A stretch of 47,389 nt of DNA from a virus. Positions within the stretch are counted from its first letter, which is position 1. Every line of letters starts with the position of its first letter. The stretch spans positions 1 to 47,389 of the IMG/VR virus record IMGVR_UViG_3300021197_001430. One strand, given 5' to 3'. Of the stretch, positions 27,238-34,197 are shown piece by piece. The translations under genes and the position numbers were made by a program. Under the pieces are notes generated by a model, which saw only the letters and a program-made list of their open reading frames with translations, was not told where the DNA came from and searched no databases.

Positions 27238-28686
27238 ATGGATTTCGATTCAGTCACACCAATGGATTCACTTGAAGAGAAGTGGACCCCAATTTTAAAC
27301 CATACAGATCTTGAACCAATTCAAGATTCATACAAGAGGAAGGTCACTGCCGTCCTTCTTGAGAACAATGAGAAGGCTCTTCGTGAGCAGAATCTTTCAG
27401 AAACCCCAATGAACGCAGCCGGTGGTTACATCGGTGGTGGTGCGGGTTCTGGTACAGCATCAGCCAACTATGCTGGTTTTGATCCTGTACTCATCTCGCT
27501 CGTTCGTCGTGCTATGCCGAACCTAATTGCTTACGATGTCTGTGGTGTTCAGCCAATGAGCGCACCCACTGGCTTGATCTTCGCAATGAAGGCTCAGTAC
27601 GCAAACGAAAATCTGTTTACGGCTGCTCGTAGTACTAATGAAGCACTATTCAGTGAAGCAGATACCCGTGCCAGTGCTGCTGGTAGTACATTCTCTTCAG
27701 TATCTGATGTCAGTACCGATCCCTTCGGTTCTGGCACTGCTGCTGATTCTGCTGCCTACGCAGGTGGTATGAATGTTTCAACTGCGGAAGGTCTTGGTCA
27801 ACTTGGTACGGGTTTCCGCGAGATGGCATTCACCATCGAACGAGTTGCTGTTGAAGCAAAGACTCGTGCCCTCAAGGCTCAGTACACCACTGAACTCGCT
27901 CAAGACCTCAAGGCCGTTCACGGACTTGATGCTGAAAGCGAACTCGCTAATATCCTCTCGACTGAAATCCTCGCGGAAATCAACCGAGAAGTTATTCGTC
28001 GGATCTACTTCAACGCCAAACTTGGTGCTAGAAACTCAGATCTTTCCTTCTATAGTGCCGGCGCGGTCAAGGGACTCACTTCTGATGGTGTCTTCCGCGA
28101 ATCGCACGTTCGAGCAGGACTCACTGGTGGTATCTATGATGTCAACCGTGATGCTGACGGACGTTGGAGTGCTGAACGCTTCCGTGGACTCATGTTCCAG
28201 ATCGAACGTGAAGCCAATGCGATTGCTAAGGACACTCGACGCGGTAAGGGTAACTTCATCATCTGCTCGTCAGATGTTGCTTCTGCTCTCGCAATGGGTG
28301 GCTTCCTCAATATCTCACCAGCCCTTAACGTCAGCCTTAATGTTGACGATACTGGCAACACCTTCGCTGGTGTTCTCAATGGTAAGATGAAGGTTTACAT
28401 TGATCCATACGCTGGATCACGAAACTTCATCTGCGTAGGTTACAGAGGTGCTAGTCCCTACGATGCTGGTATGTTCTACTGCCCCTACGTTCCACTACAG
28501 ATGGTTCGTGCGGTTGGTGAGGACACCTTCCAGCCTCGCATCGGGTTCAAGACTCGTTACGGAATGGTTGCCAACCCATACGTTGGAACCTTCGGTAGTA
28601 ATGACCAGATCGATACCACTGGTGTTAACCAGTACTATCGTGTCTTCGAGGTTCTTAACCTCCACGGACAGAACACGGCCGAGTGA
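27238..28686 (+). CDS. gp23: major capsid protein gp23
   Basis: This 482-residue HK97-fold capsid precursor (T4 has 521) shows clear family blocks: GFDPVLISLVRRAMPNLIAYDVCGVQPM (residues about 80-107, read in segments), PTGLIFAMKAQY, EMAFTIERVAVEAKTRALKAQYTTELAQDLKAVHGLDAE, ANAIAKDTRRGKGNFIICS and VYIDPYA. The first 55 residues form the delta domain, and LSE at 53-55 fits the gp21 cleavage rule, releasing a mature chain of about 427 residues. It has a strong AAAAGGAGAAG site and more C-ending codons than its neighbours, as expected for the most abundant virion protein. Confidence 0.97.
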   Translation: MDFDSVTPMDSLEEKWTPILNHTDLEPIQDSYKRKVTAVLLENNEKALREQNLSETPMNAAGGYIGGGAGSGTASANYAGFDPVLISLVRRAMPNLIAYDVCGVQPMSAPTGLIFAMKAQYANENLFTAARSTNEALFSEADTRASAAGSTFSSVSDVSTDPFGSGTAADSAAYAGGMNVSTAEGLGQLGTGFREMAFTIERVAVEAKTRALKAQYTTELAQDLKAVHGLDAESELANILSTEILAEINREVIRRIYFNAKLGARNSDLSFYSAGAVKGLTSDGVFRESHVRAGLTGGIYDVNRDADGRWSAERFRGLMFQIEREANAIAKDTRRGKGNFIICSSDVASALAMGGFLNISPALNVSLNVDDTGNTFAGVLNGKMKVYIDPYAGSRNFICVGYRGASPYDAGMFYCPYVPLQMVRAVGEDTFQPRIGFKTRYGMVANPYVGTFGSNDQIDTTGVNQYYRVFEVLNLHGQNTAE

Positions 28687-28714
28687 TGAGTCTAGTTCTA
28701 AGGTAGCATAAATT

Positions 28715-28747
28715 CACAGCCTCCCTCACGGGGGGCTGTGTTTTTTT
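28715..28747 (+). terminator. intrinsic terminator after gene 23
   Basis: CACAGCCTCCC and GGGGGGCTGTG form an 11-bp stem (one G-T pair) around a 4-base loop, directly followed by seven T. It sits 28 bases after the gp23 stop and is the only convincing rho-independent terminator in the window. It separates the head/tail operon from the virion gene and uvsY downstream. Confidence 0.93.
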
Positions 28748-28748
28748 G

Positions 28749-28756
28749 TATACATA
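28749..28756 (+). promoter_or_regulatory. candidate variant late promoter (TATACATA) after the terminator
   Basis: TATACATA immediately follows the terminator T-run and lies 17 bases before the ATG at 28774. T4-type spacing would start RNA near 28762, just before the TTGGAGAT ribosome-binding site. A promoter is expected here because the terminator isolates this gene. Confidence 0.45.
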
Positions 28757-28773
28757 CTTTATTGGAGATAGTT

Positions 28774-29271
28774 ATGGCCGACAGAACAGCCCCAAAATCT
28801 GTGAATTATCTAAAGAATAATGGGTTTAAACTAACAATAAATAAAATACCAAACGTAAACTTCTATATTCAAGAAACGAATATTCCTTCAGTCGAAGTTG
28901 AATATGTTGAAACTAAATCAATATATGCTAGACCAAATATGCAAACAGGCGGAAGAATCATATATGGATCATTGAATGTTAGTTTTATAGTTGATGAGGA
29001 TATGACCAATTATATTGAATTGTTCAATTGGATTAATTCTGAAGTTCCTGTTACAACATTAAATCAAGTAGTTAAACCAACTGAGCGATATGATGATGGT
29101 AGTCTTATTATATTGAATAACTCTTTTAGACCAAATCTTAAAGTATCTTTTGAAACTTTATTTCCAGTTAGGTTAGATGAAATTGGATTTGATTTGACAA
29201 CCACCGATCCAGACCCTATAATTATAGGTGCAGAATTTAAATTTAATGGAATGAAAATTAGTAAGTTATGA
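28774..29271 (+). CDS. tail-tube-like virion protein
   Basis: This 165-residue protein has the pattern NGFKLTINKIPNVNFYIQET, IPSVEVEY, GSLNVSFIVDEDMTNYIELFNWI, SLIILNN and VSFETLFPVRLDEIGFDLT. This is typical of a marine phage structural family that looks like the tail-tube fold (gp19-like). In marine T4-like genomes a tail completion gene (gp3) is often placed between 23 and uvsY, so it may be that component; I cannot separate the two from sequence alone. The ATG at 28774 is chosen over 28738 because TTGGAGAT lies just before it and 28738 falls inside the terminator. The stop overlaps uvsY (ATGA). Confidence 0.65.
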   Translation: MADRTAPKSVNYLKNNGFKLTINKIPNVNFYIQETNIPSVEVEYVETKSIYARPNMQTGGRIIYGSLNVSFIVDEDMTNYIELFNWINSEVPVTTLNQVVKPTERYDDGSLIILNNSFRPNLKVSFETLFPVRLDEIGFDLTTTDPDPIIIGAEFKFNGMKISKL

Positions 29272-29702
29272 ACCTAAATGATATTCGTGAGATGGTCAGT
29301 AAAGACCTAGAGATGGATCGAACAGAACTAGATATCGAGTCCATCAAAACACCCCAACTTCATAACAAGTATCTTATCCTATTCACGGATGAGACGTTGT
29401 TGTATAAGAAGATGCAGTCTCAATACAAAACACTTCGTAAAAATAAGTGGCTATATTATACTGGTAAAATGGGTGATGATGAACTCAAAGAACGAAGTTG
29501 GGAACCATTTCCACTCAATGTTCTTCGAGCCGATATTGATCAGTTCATTGAGTCCGACCGTGAACTAATCATTCAATCTCATCGTCTTTCTCTACAGGAA
29601 GAAAAGATGAAATACCTAGAAGGTGTTGTGAAGATTATCAACAATCGCCAGTGGTATATCCGTTCCGCTATCGACTGGGCTAAATTCTCTAACGGCGGAT
29701 AA
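29268..29702 (+). CDS. uvsY: recombination mediator UvsY
   Basis: The 144-residue product fits T4 UvsY (137 residues), which loads the UvsX recombinase on single-stranded DNA coated with gp32. Shared layout: N-terminal LNDIREMVSKDLEMDRTELD, a central basic helix RKNKWLYYTGKMGDDEL (compare the LDYYSGRGDGDEF of T4), VLRADIDQFIESDREL, and a C-terminal helix VVKIINNRQWYIRSAIDW. The start overlaps the preceding virion gene (ATGA), so uvsY is translated from late-region mRNA here. uvsX itself is not in the window. Confidence 0.9.
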   Translation: MNLNDIREMVSKDLEMDRTELDIESIKTPQLHNKYLILFTDETLLYKKMQSQYKTLRKNKWLYYTGKMGDDELKERSWEPFPLNVLRADIDQFIESDRELIIQSHRLSLQEEKMKYLEGVVKIINNRQWYIRSAIDWAKFSNGG

Positions 29703-29705
29703 CTC

Positions 29706-29728
29706 CTCATATACATATAGTGTATGAG
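29706..29728 (+). promoter_or_regulatory. start-codon hairpin of uvsW with embedded TATACATA octamer
   Basis: CTCATATAC and GTGTATGAG pair over 9 bp (one G-U) around a 5-base loop, and the uvsW ATG (29724-29726) is buried in the right arm. TATACATA lies at 29710-29717 and would start RNA at about 29723, next to the ATG, giving an almost leaderless message. No ribosome-binding site is visible before this ATG. Confidence 0.6.
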
Positions 29729-31223
29729 TGATATTTCTGTTCTACATCTAGATTCCGTATATGTAAAATTGGATTGTGAGAGGTGGATAGCAAAAGAGTT
29801 ATCTGACTTCTTCACGTTCAAGGTGCCAAATCACGAGTTCAGTCCCGCTTACAAAAAGAAGCAGTGGGACGGCACTATCAAATTATTCAACCTATACAAG
29901 CAGACTATCTACCGAGGTTTACTGGATTATGTCATTCAGTTCGCTAAGGATAGAAATTATAGTATCCAGTTAGAGGAAACGCTGAAGGACTCTCTACCGT
30001 CCTCAGAGTTCTCTCAGAGCGACGTTACGGAGTTTATCGACTCCCTGTCCATCGTAGCAAATAATAAAGCAATTAAACCACACTTACATCAAGTGAATGC
30101 TATCCAACACGCACTAAACACCAAGAGATGTCTCCTGCTGTCTCCTACTGCGTCTGGGAAGTCGCTGATCATCTACACGTTGATGCGTTACTATATGGAA
30201 CTGCTCCCTCCAGATAAGAAGTTGTTGATCATTGTTCCAACCACAGGACTAGTATCACAGATGCTCGAAGACTTTAAAGACTATTCGTCTAATGACGATT
30301 GGGATTGTATGTCAAATTGTCACCAAGTGTTTAGTGGGCAGTCAAAAGAAACAGACAAGAGAATTATCATCTCAACTTGGCAAAGTTTGTATCAAATGCC
30401 AAAAGAATATTTTTCAAAATTCGGTTGTGTTTTTGGAGACGAATGCCATTTGTTTAAAGCCAAATCACTTTCGACTCTAATGTCGAATCTAGATGACTGC
30501 TATTACCGAATAGGAACAACAGGAACTCTCGACGGAACACAGACACACAAACTTGTAATCGAAGGACTCTTTGGTAGAGTGTTTCAGGTTACAACAACCA
30601 AGAACCTAATGGATAAGAAACTCCTATCGACTTTGGATATCAACTGCCTTGTGCTACAATATACCAAGGACGAGAAGGAGTTTATGAAGAGAAAAAAATA
30701 TCAGGATGAAATAGAATGGATTGTTACTCATGGAAAGAGAAACCAGTTTATTGCTGAACTAACCAACAGGTTAAAGGGTAATACTCTAGTCCTCTTCAAC
30801 TATGTGGAGAAGCACGGGAAACCGTTGTATGAATTGATTAGTCAAGGAGATAAAGAGACTTTCCTCATACACGGAGCAACAGATGTCATACAACGGGAAG
30901 AGATTCGCAAGATCGTTGATAGGAAAACTAACTCGGTTCTGGTCGCGTCTTACGGAACCTGCTCTACTGGCATTAATATTAGGAATATTGATAACATTGT
31001 TTTCGCTAGCCCTTCTAAATCTGTTGTAAGAGTTCTTCAAAGTATTGGTAGAGGATTGAGAAAAACAGAAAGGAAGAATAAAGTTAAGTTGTTTGATCTT
31101 TCAGATGATCTCACATTAGGAAAATATGAAAATCATACCTTTAGACATTTGAACGAAAGAATTAAAATATATACTAATGAGAAGTTTGATTATGAGTTAT
31201 CTAAAATACATTTAAGGAGATGA
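29724..31223 (+). CDS. uvsW: DNA/RNA helicase UvsW
   Basis: This 499-residue SF2 helicase matches T4 UvsW (502), which unwinds R-loops and branched DNA and shifts replication from origin to recombination-dependent mode. The N-terminal domain (VKLDCERWIAKELSDFFTF, KKKQWDGTIKLF) is the UvsW-specific DNA-binding region. Helicase motifs: Q-like HLHQVNAIQHAL, Walker A PTASGKS (141-147), DECH (239-242), GTTGTLDG, then VASYGTCSTGINIRNI and QSIGRGLRKT. The start is fixed by alignment of the N-terminus with T4. The Lsm gene overlaps its stop region through a shared AGGAGATGA. Confidence 0.94.
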   Translation: MSDISVLHLDSVYVKLDCERWIAKELSDFFTFKVPNHEFSPAYKKKQWDGTIKLFNLYKQTIYRGLLDYVIQFAKDRNYSIQLEETLKDSLPSSEFSQSDVTEFIDSLSIVANNKAIKPHLHQVNAIQHALNTKRCLLLSPTASGKSLIIYTLMRYYMELLPPDKKLLIIVPTTGLVSQMLEDFKDYSSNDDWDCMSNCHQVFSGQSKETDKRIIISTWQSLYQMPKEYFSKFGCVFGDECHLFKAKSLSTLMSNLDDCYYRIGTTGTLDGTQTHKLVIEGLFGRVFQVTTTKNLMDKKLLSTLDINCLVLQYTKDEKEFMKRKKYQDEIEWIVTHGKRNQFIAELTNRLKGNTLVLFNYVEKHGKPLYELISQGDKETFLIHGATDVIQREEIRKIVDRKTNSVLVASYGTCSTGINIRNIDNIVFASPSKSVVRVLQSIGRGLRKTERKNKVKLFDLSDDLTLGKYENHTFRHLNERIKIYTNEKFDYELSKIHLRR

Positions 31224-31225
31224 TT

Positions 31226-31933
31226 ATGAACGAGAAACTAGAAAGTAAAATCATCAGATTAAATAATGGTGAGGATGTTATAGCAAAAATTATTAAGTCA
31301 GATAAGAGAAATATTACATTAGAAAAACCTTTTATCTTTAAAACACAATCAGTGATTGATCCAAGAAGTGGAATAAAAAAGGATGTAACTATGCTTCAAA
31401 GTTGGTTATCATTCGTAGACAGCGATGAAATTACTATTGGCCAAGATAATGTTCTTGCCTTTCTTTCACCCACAGGTGAAACAGAAAAACTATATGATAT
31501 AGAAAAGGAAAGAGAAGAACATCTTAAAAAGCAAAGAAATGTAATTAATTATAATGACGAAGAAACTAAACCTACAAAACATCCCAACGATGATATAATC
31601 GGTAAAAATAGTATGAATCCTGATGTTGAATCTACTATGAAAAAATTATATGATGATCTAGCAGATCAACTCGATGGCGTAGATGGACTAGATGAACTGG
31701 ATGAGGATGAGATGCAAGAGTTTATTGTGATGACTCTTATGATTCCGCCAGACATTCTTAAGAAGATGATAAATGAGGGCATTATTAAACCAGAACAGAT
31801 GTCTGAATTCTTGTTTGATAATATGAACGCACAGAAAACAACAGAGGAATATACTGGGGATGATGAAAATCATCCAGACTTTGGCAATAGGTTGACTGAT
31901 TGGAGTTCGGATACCGACGAATACCTTAATTAA
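31226..31933 (+). CDS. Lsm/Sm-like (Hfq-like) protein with acidic C-terminal extension
   Basis: The first 75 or so residues have the Sm fold signature: KIIRLNNGEDVIAKIIKSDKR (strand-loop-strand with the conserved NGEDVIAKI), NITLEKPF, and later SFVDSDEITIGQDNVLAFL. Sm-like proteins form rings that bind U-rich or A-rich RNA, so a role in phage or host mRNA handling is plausible. Residues about 95-235 are Asp/Glu-rich with a DLADQLDGVDGLDELDEDEM stretch and are probably disordered. ATG 31220 overlaps the ribosome-binding site; ATG 31226 with AAGGAG 6 bases upstream is preferred. Lsm-like genes occur near uvsW in marine T4-like phages. Confidence 0.75.
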   Translation: MNEKLESKIIRLNNGEDVIAKIIKSDKRNITLEKPFIFKTQSVIDPRSGIKKDVTMLQSWLSFVDSDEITIGQDNVLAFLSPTGETEKLYDIEKEREEHLKKQRNVINYNDEETKPTKHPNDDIIGKNSMNPDVESTMKKLYDDLADQLDGVDGLDELDEDEMQEFIVMTLMIPPDILKKMINEGIIKPEQMSEFLFDNMNAQKTTEEYTGDDENHPDFGNRLTDWSSDTDEYLN

Positions 31934-31942
31934 GGGGACTAC

Positions 31943-32461
31943 ATGGACAGAGAAGTCTTGCTCCTGAACGCTTCCGAGGAAGTATTAAACGTGATCGATT
32001 GGAAAAAAGCAGTTGCTCTATTAGAGTCTGGTAAGGCTATTCAACCTTACTCATTCTCTAGAACATATAAAATCAAAACACCTAGAGGAACTTATCCTTT
32101 ACCACTTGTTTTAGTTTTACTTAAATATGTTCTAACACCACATCAATCACATCTACCTACTCGAAAGAATATTTTCAAAAGAGATAAGTGGACATGTCAG
32201 TATTGTGGTAAAAAGAGTAAGAGTGGAAAGGTATTAACAATAGATCATGTCACTCCCAGTTCAAGAGGTGGAGATTCATCTTGGACTAATCTCACAACAG
32301 CATGTTCTCCTTGTAATACAAAAAAGGGAAACAAGAAACCCAAAGAATGTAAGATGCCCTTGATTTCTAAACCAATAAAACCAAAGCATTTGGAAATGGA
32401 ACTCGCTGCTGTTACCGATGAATTATTGAAAATTTGGAAGAGATGGATTCAACACACCTAG
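31943..32461 (+). CDS. HNH endonuclease
   Basis: This 172-residue protein has a C-terminal HNH nuclease domain: zinc pair CQYC (85-88), TIDHV with catalytic His102, the Asn of WTNL (116) and second zinc pair CSPC (121-124), then NTKKGNKKP. The N-terminal 75 residues (VLLLNASEEVLNVIDWKKAVALL, PLPLVLVLLKYV) match the domain that accompanies this HNH type in many bacteria and phages. It may be a free-standing homing endonuclease or a DNA-processing nuclease; context does not decide. AAGGGGA precedes the ATG. Between its stop and gene 55 lie about 130 bases with a sigma70-like promoter. Confidence 0.88.
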   Translation: MDREVLLLNASEEVLNVIDWKKAVALLESGKAIQPYSFSRTYKIKTPRGTYPLPLVLVLLKYVLTPHQSHLPTRKNIFKRDKWTCQYCGKKSKSGKVLTIDHVTPSSRGGDSSWTNLTTACSPCNTKKGNKKPKECKMPLISKPIKPKHLEMELAAVTDELLKIWKRWIQHT

Positions 32462-32544
32462 TATAACCGGTGTTTCTAGAGGGATTCTTTTTCGTCTTCA
32501 CAAGTGAAATTATATGGGTAAACTGGAAACTGTCAAGGAAAAAC

Positions 32545-32572
32545 TTGACAATAATTATTTTCAGTGTATAGT
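32545..32572 (+). promoter_or_regulatory. sigma70-like promoter for gene 55
   Basis: TTGACA (32545-32550) and TATAGT (32567-32572) are separated by 16 bases. Transcription would start near 32579, where AAAGGA begins, giving a very short leader before the gp55 ATG at 32592. This would let the host polymerase make the late sigma factor early. Confidence 0.7.
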
Positions 32573-32591
32573 ATGTTCAAAGGATATATTT

Positions 32592-33164
32592 ATGGCCAAG
32601 AAGAAAAGCACAAATCATTATATCGATAACAAATTGTTCTTCGAGAAAATGTCCGAGTGGAAAGAATTAGTGATACTCGCCGAAGAAAATGGTGACCCAA
32701 AGCCTCCAATGACAGAGTATATTGGCACTTGCTTTATCAAGATTGCTACCAATCTAGCAATGAAGCCTAACTTTATGAACTATTCTTTTGTGGATGAAAT
32801 GATTGGGGATGCTATTGAGAATTGTATTCTCTACGCACATAATTTCAATCCAGAGAAGTCAAAGAATCCTTTCTCATATTTTACACAGATCATCTATTAT
32901 GCCTTTCTTCGCCGTATCGAAAAGGAGAAGAAGCAATCTTATGTTAAGTTTAAGATGATTGAAGAGGGAGATCATTCTGGTGGAATTTATAAGTGGTTCA
33001 AAGAAAACTACTTCGAGAAGAATCCAGATCAGGCAATGAAAGAGTTCTTTCAGTTAAATGATAATGATATTAAGAAGTTTCAGCCAAAGAAGAGTAAGAA
33101 GAAAACTCAAGCCGGCTTGACTTCTTGTTTTGAGGATGTAAATGAAGATAGCAATAATCTCTGA
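32592..33164 (+). CDS. gp55: late-transcription sigma factor gp55
   Basis: The 190-residue product corresponds to T4 gp55 (185), the small sigma-family protein that directs host RNA polymerase to TATAAATA late promoters together with clamp gp45. Matching blocks: N-terminal YIDNKLFFEKMSEWK, CFIKIATNLAMKPNFMNYSF, MIGDAIENCILYAHNFNPEKSKNPFSYFTQIIYYAFLRRIEKEKKQ (read in pieces; compare [21 protein letters not shown] and FVQRIKKERKE of T4). An in-frame ATG at 32514 lies upstream of the sigma70-like promoter; the ATG at 32592 behind AAAGGA gives the family length. The end overlaps gene 47 by 23 bases. Confidence 0.92.
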   Translation: MAKKKSTNHYIDNKLFFEKMSEWKELVILAEENGDPKPPMTEYIGTCFIKIATNLAMKPNFMNYSFVDEMIGDAIENCILYAHNFNPEKSKNPFSYFTQIIYYAFLRRIEKEKKQSYVKFKMIEEGDHSGGIYKWFKENYFEKNPDQAMKEFFQLNDNDIKKFQPKKSKKKTQAGLTSCFEDVNEDSNNL

Positions 33165-34197
33165 TTCCCACTTTGGGGCGAGATCAGATAGTCAAATATT
33201 TTTAGATTACTTCACAGACTTTTTCCGTGAGCAGTTCTTTCCTTATCTAAAGGAGAACAAAATTGATACTGTTCTCCATCTAGGTGATCTTATGGATCGC
33301 CGTAAGTTTGTTAACTTCAATACTTTAAGTGCCGTTCGTAATGAGTTCATGGAGCCACTGCTTCGTAATGGTATTACGGTTCATTGTATTCTAGGAAACC
33401 ACGACACGTTCTATAAGAACACCAATGATCTCAACTCTATTACTGAGTTGTTCGGTGATCGATACTCAAACTTTTTCATCTATCAAGAGCCTACTGATCT
33501 AGAATTTGATGGTGTAAAAATTGGCATGGTTCCGTGGGTAAATAGTGAGAATCGTGAGGGGACACTTGGGTATCTTAAGAACACGAAGAGTAATATTATC
33601 TGCGGACACTTTGAACTGAATGGTTACGAAGTAATGCGAGGACTGCCGTTCGACGGTGGTATGTCAGATGAATGCCTTCGCCGTTTCGATATGGTATTTT
33701 CAGGACACTTCCATAGTCGAAGTGTTCAGAACAACGTAACTTACCTAGGCACTCAATATCAAATTACGTTTAGTGATCTCAACGACCGAAAAGGTTTTCA
33801 TGTGTTTGACACAGAGACACGGGAATTAGAATTTGTAGAGAACCCACGAAAGAAGTTCTTTAAGATTTCGTATGATGATAGTAAAGACTTTGATATAAGC
33901 AAATTCCCATTCAAGGAATATAAAAATGCCTATGTGAAACTCTTTGTTGACAATAAAACTAAACCATATTTGTTTGACAGATTCCTTGACAACCTGTATG
34001 ATGTGCCTGTCTCTAATGTTACATTGGTTGAAGACTATGGAAGCGAAGATGAAACCGAAGAGGATGTCGATCTGTCTCTGGACACTGTTTCAATCATATC
34101 AAATGAGGTAGAAGATATGAAAGAACTAAATGTTGAGCAGAAGACAAAGTTAAAAATTATGATTCGTGATTTGTATATGGAGTCTTTGACTGTATGA
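33142..34197 (+). CDS. gp47: recombination nuclease subunit gp47 (Mre11/SbcD-like)
   Basis: This 351-residue metallophosphoesterase is the nuclease half of the gp46/gp47 complex that resects double-strand ends for recombination-dependent replication. Metal-binding motifs are in the usual order: DSHFG (Asp8, His10), HLGDLMDRR (Asp49), ILGNHD (Asn86, His87), then CGHFE and FSGHFHSR. T4 gp47 has 339 residues. The start lies inside the end of 55 with GAGGA upstream. The stop overlaps the 46 start (ATGA), so the two subunits are made together. Confidence 0.96.
   Translation: MKIAIISDSHFGARSDSQIFLDYFTDFFREQFFPYLKENKIDTVLHLGDLMDRRKFVNFNTLSAVRNEFMEPLLRNGITVHCILGNHDTFYKNTNDLNSITELFGDRYSNFFIYQEPTDLEFDGVKIGMVPWVNSENREGTLGYLKNTKSNIICGHFELNGYEVMRGLPFDGGMSDECLRRFDMVFSGHFHSRSVQNNVTYLGTQYQITFSDLNDRKGFHVFDTETRELEFVENPRKKFFKISYDDSKDFDISKFPFKEYKNAYVKLFVDNKTKPYLFDRFLDNLYDVPVSNVTLVEDYGSEDETEEDVDLSLDTVSIISNEVEDMKELNVEQKTKLKIMIRDLYMESLTV

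Noticed and set aside
31943-32461. HNH gene as part of an intron or intein
   Set aside because: Flanking genes are complete and not split; it is simply a free-standing gene.
32452-32500. Possible terminator after the HNH gene (ACACC...GGTGT then a T-rich stretch)
   Set aside because: The stem is only about 5 bp with a long loop, and the T-rich run is displaced; too weak to call.
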